64,000 nt of DNA, from NCBI RefSeq assembly GCF_016735595.1, contig NZ_JAERRB010000012.1:124001-188000 (forward strand), in the 5' to 3' direction. The stretch's first letter is position 1. Every line of letters starts with the position of its first letter. Origin of the DNA: Chryseolinea lacunae (GTDB taxonomy: Bacteria > Bacteroidota > Bacteroidia > Cytophagales > Cyclobacteriaceae). The notes beneath the pieces are model-generated. The model did not search any database, had not been told where the DNA came from, and saw nothing but the letters and a program-made list of their open reading frames with translations. The translations under genes were made by a program, and so were the position numbers. Positions 45,326-53,875 of the stretch are shown piece by piece.

Positions 45326-45369
45326 AAAAGACGACGCTAACCTTCTTTCGAAGGTTAGCGTCGTCTTTT
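45326..45369 (-). terminator. Terminator of the GIN-domain gene
   Basis: A 20-bp perfect stem (45326-45345 with 45350-45369) and tetraloop TTTC. On the minus strand it ends in TTTT. It stands 17 bp past the stop at 45387. Confidence 0.9.
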
Positions 45370-45386
45370 CCTATTCAGTTCTTGCG

Positions 45387-46067
45387 TTAGCTCGATTTTT
45401 TCACCGACCCGCCGCTGCTGGAGTCGGTTATGGATTTGTTGGGGTTGCCGCGGTAGCGGATGCTGCCGCCGCTGCTGGCCCGGGCGGTGAGGGCGTTCAC
45501 CACGTTGATGCGTATTGACCCGGCGCTGCTGGCGCCAGCTGTCACGTTCTGGGCTTCAAGGTCGTAGGCGTCTATTTCGCCGGCGCTGCTGGCGTCGACG
45601 TTGAGGTTTTTCACTTTGCCTTTCAGTTCGGCTTCACCGGCGCTGCTGGCACTGATATCGATCGTCTCGGCGTTGACCGACACTTCCACGTTGCCGGCGC
45701 TGGAGGCGCTGATCTCAAGGCTGGTCGCTTCGATGGTGGTTTCGGAGAAGATGTTACCGGCCGAGCTGGCGGATAGTTTTTCGATCTTCACGTAGGTGAC
45801 GTATACTTTCGCGTCCACGTGGCCGTGGTAGTTGCCATCGCGCATGTGCACTTTGAGGTAGCTTCCCGACACTTCGGTGATCACGTTTTCCAGCTTGGTG
45901 CCCGTCACCTCCACACGCACGCTCTCCTTGTCGCCCTTCACCAGGTAGACATCAACGCCCTCGGCTACCTTCACACCGGTGAAGGACCCGACCGCGCGCG
46001 TCTGCGACTGTGCCTGGATTAGGGTGGTCGACCCGACAAGTAAGATTATTGCCCATAAATTCTTCAT
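45387..46067 (-). CDS. Secreted GIN-domain (DUF2807) beta-solenoid protein
   Basis: A 226-residue exported protein: signal peptide ending LIQAQ, then a head-GIN domain. The second half is a ladder of SASSAGN/SASSAGE/DASSAGE/GASSAGS/RASSGGS turns about every 18-22 residues, each separated by a short strand, consistent with a right-handed beta-solenoid with small-residue corners. Such proteins are common in Bacteroidota, are placed in the periplasm or at the surface, and have no proven function; adhesion has been suggested for the family. It has its own terminator and no obvious partner gene. Confidence 0.88.
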   Translation of the reverse strand: MKNLWAIILLVGSTTLIQAQSQTRAVGSFTGVKVAEGVDVYLVKGDKESVRVEVTGTKLENVITEVSGSYLKVHMRDGNYHGHVDAKVYVTYVKIEKLSASSAGNIFSETTIEATSLEISASSAGNVEVSVNAETIDISASSAGEAELKGKVKNLNVDASSAGEIDAYDLEAQNVTAGASSAGSIRINVVNALTARASSGGSIRYRGNPNKSITDSSSGGSVKKSS

Positions 46068-46226
46068 ATATCCATGTTATTTAGCCTAAAGACCGGGCGC
46101 AAATATAAGGGTTGCATCCTGGCTGACGATCGGTAATTATTTTGTCGATGTACGAAAACATCGTATTTTACAGTAAAATTAAATGTACATTTTTTCACAT
46201 TTGTACTCCAAACAAAATGAGCAACC

Positions 46227-46631
46227 ATGATTTTTGACAAGAAAGCAGAATTAAACGTGCTGATCAACCTGGCCGCCAGCGATAGCAACGTGGCCTCGCG
46301 CGAATCAAAACTTATCCATACCATTGGCAAAGCCAACGGCATCAGCAAAGAAGACGTTGACGCCATGTTGCAAAATCCCAAACCCATTGGAAGTATCGAT
46401 ACGTTAACCGACGACGAAAAGTTTGAACATCTCTATTACCTGATCCAGCTCATGAAGATGGACGGACAGGTTTTCCGCAGCGAGATCGTGTTCTGCGAGC
46501 ACATTGCCGAAAAACTGAGCTTTAAGAAAGGCGTAGTAGCCGAAATCTCCCAGCACGTCTACAGCGACCCGACTATCACGGCCGACCGCGACATGGTGAA
46601 GACAAAGGCCATGAAGTTCTTCAAGGGATAA
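46227..46631 (+). CDS. TerB-like helical protein
   Basis: A 134-residue all-helical cytoplasmic protein resembling the TerB fold: a helix with SDSNVASRESKLIHTI, a second repeat with MKMDGQVFRSEIVFCEHIAEKL (the family's D-x-x-x-x-x-E/E-x-x-hI pattern). TerB proteins bind metal at these acidic residues and are linked to tellurite or stress responses, but the small stand-alone forms are not characterised. A terminator follows the gene. Confidence 0.72.
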   Translation: MIFDKKAELNVLINLAASDSNVASRESKLIHTIGKANGISKEDVDAMLQNPKPIGSIDTLTDDEKFEHLYYLIQLMKMDGQVFRSEIVFCEHIAEKLSFKKGVVAEISQHVYSDPTITADRDMVKTKAMKFFKG

Positions 46632-46652
46632 TACCTTTACTGAGACTTATAT

Positions 46653-46684
46653 AAAGGGGAAGGCCAAAACGCCTTCCCTTTTTT
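46653..46684 (+). terminator. Terminator of the TerB-like gene
   Basis: GGGAAGGC (46657-46664) pairs with GCCTTCCC (46671-46678), loop CAAAAC; outside, a G-T wobble and A-T pairs extend the stem into the T-run. Confidence 0.88.
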
Positions 46685-46692
46685 TTATGCCT

Positions 46693-48405
46693 TTAAGGTT
46701 TCTCGTAAGCTGTTCGGCCTCCTACCACCGTCATGGCGACTTCGGTTTTCAGAATTTCGTTCTCAGGCACAGCCATGATGTCTTGTGTGAACACGGTGAA
46801 ATCGGCAAGCTTCCCCGGAGTGATCGAGCCTTTCATGTTTTCCTGGAACGCGCCATACGCGGCGTCCAGCGTGTAGGACCGGAGTGCCTGTTCACGCGTC
46901 ATCTTCTCTTCGGGTTCATAGCCACCTTCGGGTTGGCCCTTCAATGTCTGCCGTGTCACCGACGCATAGAAGCAGGGAATGGGGTTGACGGGTTCAACCG
47001 GTGCGTCGGTGCCGTTCACAATCTTCGCCCCCGACTTCAACAACGATTGCCACATGTAGGCCCCTTCCTTGATCCGCTTCTCCCCTAGTCTGTCGATGGC
47101 CCACGGCCGATCGGACGACATGTGGATGGCTTGCATGGCGGGGATCACGCCCAACTGTGCGAAGCGCGGAAGGTCTTTGGGGTCGATGTGCTGTGCATGT
47201 TCAATGCGGAAGCGATGGTCTTTCGCCTTGTCGGCATTTTCCTGAATGGCCTTTTCATAGCGGTCCAGGATTTCGCGGTTGGCGCGGTCGCCGATGGCGT
47301 GCGAGCAAACCTGAAAGCCATACTGCAACCCAAGCTGTGAAGTTTTCAGCACGGTGTCCATCGACAGCGTGGCCATGCCCGAAAAGTCGGGGCGGTCGGT
47401 GTAGGGTTCCAGCAGCCATGCGCCACGCGAGCCCAGCGCGCCGTCGCAGTTGAGCTTGATGGCGCGGATGGTGAGCCAGGCTGTGGAGTCGATCTCGGGG
47501 CCTTTACGGAACCATTCGTAAATCAGGTCGCGATCGAAACCCGTCAGCATCACGTAGAGGCGCACGCTCAGTTTTCCGTCGGCTTTAAAGTGGTGAAAGA
47601 GGTCGATGTTTTCGCGTGAAGCGCCGGCATCGTGAAAGCTGGTGATGCCGTTGCGCAGGCAGGCTTTCAAAGCGAGGTCAAATGCCTGGGCGTCGGTTTC
47701 GCGTGTGTCGGCGGGGATATGATCGGCAATGAGCGACTGTGCGCGTTCGTTGAAGAGGCCTGTGGGGTTGCCCAGTTCGTCGCGCAGAATCTCACCGCCT
47801 TCGTTTTGTTCGTGTTTCAGTTTTTCGGCCGACAGCTGATTCACCCCGGCAATCTCCATAGCCTTGGCGTTGGCAAAGCCCGCGTGGCCACTGGCATGCC
47901 GGAGAAACACGGGGTTGTTGGGCGACGCTTCGCTAAGCTTCTGGTGTAAGGGAAATCCTTTCACCATCTTCTCGGGCTTCACGTCCCATTTATCCTGATG
48001 CCAGCCGCGGCCTACAATCCACTGACCGGGTTGTGCCTTGCTGGCTGCTTCCTTCACGCGCGCCACAATCTCGTCGAAGCTTTTCGCGTCCATGAGGTCG
48101 AGGTTCAGCTCGTTGTAGCCAATGCCCATGATGTGGCCGTGGCCTTCTATGAAGCCGGGCGTCATGGTTTTTCCTTTCAGGTCGATCACGTTGGTTTTGT
48201 CGCCCACAAATTCGCGGGCTTCCTTTTCGGCGCCGGCAAAAACAATCTTGTCGCCCGTCACCACCACAGCTTCCACGTTGGGATGTTCGGGGTCCATGGT
48301 GTAGATCTTGCCGCCGAGAAAGATGGTGTCGGCCGGGGTTTGTTTTTTGCCGCACGAAAATGCGAGGGCGGCCAGACAGGATAGAAGAATACAGGTTCTC
48401 CGCAT
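46693..48405 (-). CDS. Amidohydrolase (YtcJ-like), lipoprotein
   Basis: A 570-residue metal-dependent hydrolase. The signal ends LAFSCG, so it is anchored to the membrane. The N-terminal metal motif is GFIEGHGH; His in SFHDAG and EHAQHID, and Asp in VNGTDAPVEPVNP complete the family pattern. YtcJ/NfdA-type enzymes hydrolyse formamides or related amide bonds, but substrates are rarely known. It is transcribed alone and converges with the TerB-like gene. Confidence 0.88.
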   Translation of the reverse strand: MRRTCILLSCLAALAFSCGKKQTPADTIFLGGKIYTMDPEHPNVEAVVVTGDKIVFAGAEKEAREFVGDKTNVIDLKGKTMTPGFIEGHGHIMGIGYNELNLDLMDAKSFDEIVARVKEAASKAQPGQWIVGRGWHQDKWDVKPEKMVKGFPLHQKLSEASPNNPVFLRHASGHAGFANAKAMEIAGVNQLSAEKLKHEQNEGGEILRDELGNPTGLFNERAQSLIADHIPADTRETDAQAFDLALKACLRNGITSFHDAGASRENIDLFHHFKADGKLSVRLYVMLTGFDRDLIYEWFRKGPEIDSTAWLTIRAIKLNCDGALGSRGAWLLEPYTDRPDFSGMATLSMDTVLKTSQLGLQYGFQVCSHAIGDRANREILDRYEKAIQENADKAKDHRFRIEHAQHIDPKDLPRFAQLGVIPAMQAIHMSSDRPWAIDRLGEKRIKEGAYMWQSLLKSGAKIVNGTDAPVEPVNPIPCFYASVTRQTLKGQPEGGYEPEEKMTREQALRSYTLDAAYGAFQENMKGSITPGKLADFTVFTQDIMAVPENEILKTEVAMTVVGGRTAYEKP

Positions 48406-48616
48406 GACGGGGTGGTTTAGGTTTTCAGGTTAATGTTAAGGAGAATTTATGGCAGAAGTAAATGCTTCTTATCTTGCCGGACAATTTTTTCGCGCTCAAA
48501 AAATATTAACCACCTGGGCGACCACTCGGCGTAACGTATGGTCCGTCACGGTTTGCAGATAGGCAACAACGCAGGTTGTTACGGATCTTGGCAACTGAAA
48601 TCTGAAACCATTAATT

Positions 48617-49333
48617 ATGAAATCCCTTCGGGCCCTTGGCTTTTTACTGCTCCTGAGTTGTTCGCTGGCGCAGGCACAGCAGTTCGGATTGTCGTTCTCG
48701 TATTTCATTCCCAAGAACGGCTATTTCTCCACCCCCATCAGCCCATTCTCCATCCGCGGCGTGGGGTTCGACATCAACCGTTTCCTGGCCATCGAAACCG
48801 GGGGATCGCTCTATCGCATGTCGGGCCTCAACGTGAAAGACCTTCCGTTCGAAACCAAAGACGCCATTGTGGGTCCGAACTTCACCCTGCTGGTGCCCGT
48901 GGAACTGGTGATTCAATTGAAGGGCCAGGGTGTTGAGTTCGACATCAAGGGGGGAGCCTTTGGTTTCTATGGCTTTGGCCAAAAAATCAACTACGGAAAT
49001 CTCGACCGGGCTATACGCAAAGACCTGGACTGGCAAGTGGTGAACAGCGACTTCACGTTCCAAAACAAACCGGGCTGGGGCTACCACGCCGGTGCAGAAC
49101 TCACGGTTTATGTGACACAGCAGGTGGGCATCTCGCTGGAAACAAACTACCTGATGGGCCAATCTAAATTCCCCATGAAAGGAAGCTACACCGGTGGCAA
49201 CACAACCCTGGAAACACGCGCGGTGTCGTATGACGATGCCAAGATTGATTTAACCGGACTGGAATTTTCGATCGGGGTTATTTTTGATTCGGGCTCTGGA
49301 AAGGCTGCGCCAAAGAAGCGGCGTAGACGGTAA
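48617..49333 (+). CDS. Exported outer-membrane barrel-like protein with basic tail
   Basis: A 238-residue protein with a signal peptide (ending SLAQAQQ) and alternating strands with aromatic residues (GLSFSYFIP, YHAGAELTVYV), suggesting a small barrel. It ends with KAAPKKRRRR, a very basic tail that could face the periplasm. No family is recognised. It stands alone, next to the divergent amidohydrolase gene. Confidence 0.72.
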   Translation: MKSLRALGFLLLLSCSLAQAQQFGLSFSYFIPKNGYFSTPISPFSIRGVGFDINRFLAIETGGSLYRMSGLNVKDLPFETKDAIVGPNFTLLVPVELVIQLKGQGVEFDIKGGAFGFYGFGQKINYGNLDRAIRKDLDWQVVNSDFTFQNKPGWGYHAGAELTVYVTQQVGISLETNYLMGQSKFPMKGSYTGGNTTLETRAVSYDDAKIDLTGLEFSIGVIFDSGSGKAAPKKRRRR

Positions 49334-49404
49334 CCGACAAACGTTCCAATCATTCTTTTCCATCCCCGATCGCGTCATCCGAAACCTGCGGGAATCACGC
49401 AGGC

Positions 49405-50421
49405 CTACACCCTATTCAACTTATAAGGATACACTTTCCCCGAAGCCCACTGCGCCACATATAAATTGTCGTCTCTGTCTATGCAAACGTCGTGGGGATG
49501 GATGAAAAGTTTTTCGGCCTGGGCCATGGGCTGAAGCTTGCCGTCGACATAGGTTGGGGCGGTGCCGCCAATGTTGGAAACCACTTTGTTGTCTTTGTCG
49601 AGAATGGTGATGAAGCCTGTGCCCTCGGTGTTGAGGTTGGGTGAGCGCAACACCGCCGCATACAGATGATCGCCCTTGATGACGGGGCGGCACACGCACG
49701 CGCCGGGAAGTTGAATGATCTCAATCAGTTTGCCGTCGAGCGTGAAGCGTTTAAAACAATTGCGGGTACGGTCCGTCACCAGCAACGTGGGCTCGCCTTT
49801 GCGTTTGTCAACCACAATGCCGTGAGCGTTGTCAAGTTTTTCGTCGCCTTCTCCCCTGCCTCCAAAATATCCTTTCAGTTTGCCCGCCGCGTCGTATTGC
49901 AGAATGTATTGTGAGCCGTAGCCGTCGGCAATATAAAAGTCGCCGTTGTCGAGCACGGCCACTTCGGTGGGAACAAACTGGTCGGCCTTGGGATAGAGGT
50001 TGTCTTCCTGGGGTGGATCGATGGTGAGCAACACCTCTCCTTTCAGACTGGCTTTGTATACCTGGTGTTTCGCAGTGTCGGTGATGAAGAGCGTGTCGCC
50101 GGCCAGGGTGAGGCCGTGGGCGCCGGGAAATTCATGTCCCCAGGTGTTCAGCAGTTTGCCCGACGTGTTGAAGACCATCACGTTGTTTTTGGTTTCGTTG
50201 GTGAGGAGCAGAATTTTTCCGGAGGCGTCCTGCACCATTTCGTGGCAGTCGTTCACGGGGTTTTTCAGGGGATCGGCCTTGCTCCATTTTGTGTCCAGGG
50301 TATATTTCATGTTGCCGTGGCCGTATACGGGGGCCGTTGCGCGGGCCATCAGATCGCGGGTCAGGGTGAGGCTGGCCATAGATGCGAGGGCGGTCTGACG
50401 GATAAATGTGCTGCGTTTCAT
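49405..50421 (-). CDS. NHL-type six-bladed beta-propeller protein, secreted
   Basis: A 338-residue exported protein. The start MKRSTFIRQTALASMASLTL looks like a Tat signal that lacks the second Arg. The body has NHL-like blades (GAHGLTLAGDTLFITDTAKHQVYKASLKG, FVPTEVAVLDNGDFYIADGYGSQYILQYD, HPHDVCIDRDDNLYVAQWASGKVYPYKL). This resembles the lyase half of peptidylglycine-amidating enzymes, but no catalytic activity is certain. Confidence 0.82.
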   Translation of the reverse strand: MKRSTFIRQTALASMASLTLTRDLMARATAPVYGHGNMKYTLDTKWSKADPLKNPVNDCHEMVQDASGKILLLTNETKNNVMVFNTSGKLLNTWGHEFPGAHGLTLAGDTLFITDTAKHQVYKASLKGEVLLTIDPPQEDNLYPKADQFVPTEVAVLDNGDFYIADGYGSQYILQYDAAGKLKGYFGGRGEGDEKLDNAHGIVVDKRKGEPTLLVTDRTRNCFKRFTLDGKLIEIIQLPGACVCRPVIKGDHLYAAVLRSPNLNTEGTGFITILDKDNKVVSNIGGTAPTYVDGKLQPMAQAEKLFIHPHDVCIDRDDNLYVAQWASGKVYPYKLNRV

Positions 50422-50460
50422 AGGTCGGGGGTAGTTTTGTGGTTCTGGGTTTGGGTGATT

Positions 50461-50754
50461 TTAGCCTTGCAGGTTTTCGGCTCCCATGGGCTTCACGGAA
50501 GTTAAGAGAAAGCGCTTAAGTTCGAAATTGATTTCCAACAAAACTTTTAGCCCGTTGTCGAGAGCGTCCATCACAATGGCCATGTCGGTGCGCGACAGGT
50601 TGTAGGGGCCCGGCTCGACAAACGCGGGGTTGTGCTTTTTAAATGCGTCCCAGTTGATGGCAAGCGTGTCGCCTTCCTGTAATTGCTCCAGCATGGCCTG
50701 CGGCAATTCGAGGTAGGTGACGCAGGAAGAAAAATTTATGGTGTGGATTTTCAT
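50461..50754 (-). CDS. Small hypothetical protein
   Basis: A 97-residue soluble protein, not recognised: two strands (KIHTINFSSCVTYLELP), a helix with LEQLQEGDTLAINWDAF, and a basic end. It may lie in the unit that ends with the NHL propeller gene 40 bp downstream. The 5' end abuts the promoter region of the divergent SDR gene. Confidence 0.55.
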   Translation of the reverse strand: MKIHTINFSSCVTYLELPQAMLEQLQEGDTLAINWDAFKKHNPAFVEPGPYNLSRTDMAIVMDALDNGLKVLLEINFELKRFLLTSVKPMGAENLQG

Positions 50755-50830
50755 CTTGAAAGCGTTTCAAAGTAAATCTACCCAATTTCGAAAAGCGGGT
50801 GTTATCTTTATTTTCTTATTTAACAACACT

Positions 50831-51433
50831 ATGAAAATTATCCTTGTGGGTGCCACGGGCACCATTGGCCGCACGCTTTTCAAAAACCTTTCACAACGCC
50901 ACGATGTGGTGCCGGTCAGCCATTCCAAAAGCGATATCAAAGTCGACATCACCTCCCTCGCCTCCATTGAGGCCATGTATAAAACCGTTGGTCCGTTCGA
51001 CGCGCTGGTGAGCGTGGTGGGCTCGGCCTATTTCGGATCGTTCGAGGCGATGACGGAAGAAGATTTGTATAAAGGCATCCGTTCCAAAATGATGGGACAG
51101 ATCAACCTGGTGATGGCGGGCAAGAAGTCTATTCGCGACAACGGCTCATTCTCACTCACCTCGGGCATATTATCCGAAGATCCCATTCGCAACGGCGTAG
51201 CCCTCACCATGGTGAACAACGCCGTGAATGGATTTGTGCTGGGCGCATCGGTAGAGTTGCAACGCGGCGTGCGCATCAACGCCGTGAGCCCCGGACTGGT
51301 GGAAGATTCAGCAAGTGCTTTGGGCGCGGCGTTTCCTGGTCACATTCCCGTGCCTATGGAGCGTGTGGTGATGGGCTATCTCAAAAGTATCGAAGGTGTA
51401 GAAACAGGAAAGGTTATCCGCATCTACGGATAA
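50831..51433 (+). CDS. Short-chain dehydrogenase-like protein lacking the YxxxK site
   Basis: A 200-residue Rossmann protein with the NAD(P)-binding motif GATGTIG (7-13), NAG-equivalent SVVGSAYFG, and Ser111 in SLTSG. Where the family has Tyr-x-x-x-Lys, this protein reads GVALTMVNNAVNGF, with Asn in place of Lys and no Tyr. Small atypical SDRs of this kind are known and their chemistry is unclear. The ATG at 50831 (MKIILVGA) is the start; the longer ORF upstream overlaps the divergent gene. A 9-bp hairpin covers the stop codon. Confidence 0.85.
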   Translation: MKIILVGATGTIGRTLFKNLSQRHDVVPVSHSKSDIKVDITSLASIEAMYKTVGPFDALVSVVGSAYFGSFEAMTEEDLYKGIRSKMMGQINLVMAGKKSIRDNGSFSLTSGILSEDPIRNGVALTMVNNAVNGFVLGASVELQRGVRINAVSPGLVEDSASALGAAFPGHIPVPMERVVMGYLKSIEGVETGKVIRIYG

Positions 51434-51435
51434 CC
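51412..51435 (+). other. Hairpin over the SDR stop codon
   Basis: GGTTATCCG (51412-51420) and CGGATAACC (51427-51435) pair perfectly around CATCTA. The following CTTCCTTACC is a poor T-run, so it may be a weak terminator between the convergent SDR and antiporter genes. Confidence 0.4.
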
Positions 51436-51462
51436 CTTCCTTACCATCATTCCAAAATAATT

Positions 51463-53733
51463 TTAATCTTTCAGGATCAGCACCGACGATTCGTGGTCGA
51501 GCCATTCGCTGTGCACTTCCATCAGCTTTTTCCAGCTGTCGAGGCTGATCAGCACGAGGTCTTGTTGTGCGAGTAGGGCACTGTCCATCGTCTTGTTTTG
51601 CAACACGCTGATGTGCTGGGGCACATTTTGTTCGAGGGCCCGCAGCGCCTCGCGGATTTCGGCATCGCCTTTCACAATGTCGTTCAGGTCGAGCACGGTC
51701 ACCTGCGCTTCGGCATTGTGAATGAGGCGCTGGGCATATTGAATGAGAAACTTGTCGCGGGCATCCACCAACGGGATGATTACACGGTCGGTCTTCTCCA
51801 GGTGCTTGTCTATCAAAATGCCAACAGGCACATGGCTGCGCGAAAGAATGGAACGCGTGCGCTCGTCGAAGGTAGTGTTATCAAACAGCCTTTCCTTTCC
51901 CGTCACGGTGCCGAGCAGGCGGTTGGGGTTGATGATGCGGGTGGTGAAGCCCAGCACTTTGCCCAGTAAGCTGCCTTCGAAAATTGATTGACCCACGCCC
52001 ACCAGCAACAGGTCGTAGTCGCCGCGGTTGGCCACTTCGGCAATCTCTGCATCGATGTCGTTTGAGGCTTTGAACAATGTGGTGATCTTTTGCTGCAGCC
52101 GGTGCGATTCTTCCACCACAGGGGTGAAGCTTTCTTTCTCGTATTCTTCCACGTTGTATTGATTCAGCTCGTTGCTTGGCGACAAGTGCATGGCCGTGAT
52201 GGCCGCGTTGCCATTGAGCTTGCGCGTGAGGCTGTTGGCGAGGCGCAACAGTGATCTGCCGCGATCGGGATTGCCAAAGGAAACCAGAATTTTGAATTTG
52301 CTGATCTGGCTGATCTCGCCCGGCACTACCTTTTCTTTTGAACGGAACAGGTAGTTGATCAGATCCAACGCGGGGCCGGTCATGCAGGTGGTCACCAGCG
52401 CCATAATCACCATCATGGCAAATACCTGGGGTGTGAGCACACCGAGGTCGTAGCCGATGTTGAGCACAATCAATTCCATCAGTCCCCGTGTGTTCATGAG
52501 TGCGCCGATGGTGAGGCTGTCTTTCCAGCTCTGGCCCACAAACTTTGCAGCCAACGCACTGCCCGCAAATTTTCCGGTAACGGCCACCAGAATAATCACA
52601 CCCGTGACTGCCCACAGGTAGGGGTCGTTCAATAGTCCGATCTGTGTACGCAATCCGGTGAACACAAAAAACAACGGCAGCAACAACACCACCGCCACGT
52701 CGTCTATTTTTTCGATAAAGATGTTTCTGAACTTCATATTCTCGGGCATCACTGCACCGGCCATGAACGCGCCAAACAATGCATGAATGCCGATCACTTC
52801 TGTGGCGTAGGCCGACAGCACCATCATCAGAAAGAAGATGGCCACCACGGGCTTGCTCAGGTTTTCGCGCGATGCGTGCAAGTCGCCCACACGTTTCAGG
52901 AATGGGCGGATCACTTTGAGCATCACAAAGACGTATCCGATAGACAGCGCCATGATGTAGAGTGAACTGGTGAACGACCCCGCCTTCACAATGGCGATGA
53001 CGGCCGCCAGAATGCACCACGCCGTGATGTCGTCGGCAGCAGCGCAAGTGATCACCACCGTGCCCAACCGTGTTTTCTGGATGCCTCGCTCCTGCACGAT
53101 GCGCGCCAACACCGGAAAGGCCGTGATGCTCATCGATATGCCCAGGAACAATCCGAACGAGGAAAAGGCGATGCCCTCTGGCGCAAACGACTGGTAGATA
53201 AAATAGGCAAGCACCAAGCCCATAGCAAAGGGGATGATGATGCTGGCATGGCTCACCACCACCGCGTCGTGCGCTTTGTTGCGCAGCACTTTCAGGTCAA
53301 GCTCCATGCCCACCACAAACATGAACAGGATGAGACCGATCTGGCTAAGAAACTGGATGTTGCCCAACGATGCTTTGGGAAACAACGCCGTAGAAAATTC
53401 CGGGAAGTACATGCCCACCAGCGAGGGCCCCAGCACGATGCCGGCAATGATCTCGCCCACCACCGAAGGCTGGCCGATTTTTTTACAAACCCATCCAAAC
53501 AGCCGGGCTGCCAGAATGATGGTGACAATCTGTGCCAGCAAGATGGCCAGCGGATGTTGCAGGCTATGCACCAGCCCTTCCGTGAACTGCTGCCAGGCGT
53601 TGTGGTCGGCAGCAGCAGCTACAATGTTGCGTCCGGCTTCCTTCGTCTTGCCCATCACCACAATCCAATACATCAGCGCGGAAAACACGCCCATGATGGC
53701 GATGTAGAAAAAAAGGTTTTTATATTTCTTCAT
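51463..53733 (-). CDS. Cation:proton antiporter (CPA2/KefB-like) with C-terminal USP-like domain
   Basis: A 756-residue inner-membrane antiporter. Twelve to thirteen helices include the CPA2 ion-site region (ITCAAADDITAWCIL, with two Asp) and the GELIAGIVLGPSL-like helix (here GEIIAGIVLGPSLVG). After the membrane part, a soluble C-terminal domain (about 500-756) resembles universal stress proteins rather than the TrkA-N domain of KefB. It exchanges Na+ or K+ for H+, for pH or ion homeostasis. It is a single-gene unit converging with the SDR gene. Confidence 0.9.
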   Translation of the reverse strand: MKKYKNLFFYIAIMGVFSALMYWIVVMGKTKEAGRNIVAAAADHNAWQQFTEGLVHSLQHPLAILLAQIVTIILAARLFGWVCKKIGQPSVVGEIIAGIVLGPSLVGMYFPEFSTALFPKASLGNIQFLSQIGLILFMFVVGMELDLKVLRNKAHDAVVVSHASIIIPFAMGLVLAYFIYQSFAPEGIAFSSFGLFLGISMSITAFPVLARIVQERGIQKTRLGTVVITCAAADDITAWCILAAVIAIVKAGSFTSSLYIMALSIGYVFVMLKVIRPFLKRVGDLHASRENLSKPVVAIFFLMMVLSAYATEVIGIHALFGAFMAGAVMPENMKFRNIFIEKIDDVAVVLLLPLFFVFTGLRTQIGLLNDPYLWAVTGVIILVAVTGKFAGSALAAKFVGQSWKDSLTIGALMNTRGLMELIVLNIGYDLGVLTPQVFAMMVIMALVTTCMTGPALDLINYLFRSKEKVVPGEISQISKFKILVSFGNPDRGRSLLRLANSLTRKLNGNAAITAMHLSPSNELNQYNVEEYEKESFTPVVEESHRLQQKITTLFKASNDIDAEIAEVANRGDYDLLLVGVGQSIFEGSLLGKVLGFTTRIINPNRLLGTVTGKERLFDNTTFDERTRSILSRSHVPVGILIDKHLEKTDRVIIPLVDARDKFLIQYAQRLIHNAEAQVTVLDLNDIVKGDAEIREALRALEQNVPQHISVLQNKTMDSALLAQQDLVLISLDSWKKLMEVHSEWLDHESSVLILKD

Positions 53734-53875
53734 GTCTTCGTTCAGTCTTCACCGTTAAAATCCTTCCTCCGCCAACGCGGCAAGGTTTTCGAGGGCAAAG
53801 ATGAAAAATTGAGGGAAAGTGTACCCGCGAAGCACGACAAAATGTAATGAGTGGGAAAAAATATGTAATGAAAAA

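Larger units (their letters stand above)
44507..45386. other. Large intergenic region (880 bp) with a series of hairpins
   Basis: No supported protein gene; the ORFs here cross the palindromes and have no coding character. Hairpins lie at 44687-44710 (9-bp arms), 44967-45022, 45029-45055, 45064-45114, 45269-45285 (arms GGCGGCC/GGCCGCC) and 45326-45369. The left part is presumably the glutamine synthetase promoter and leader. A small RNA gene bounded by the hairpins is possible. Confidence 0.6.

Noticed and set aside
51881-53047. A 388-codon frame inside the CPA2 antiporter gene
   Set aside because: Out-of-frame Arg/His-rich shadow on the same strand as the antiporter.
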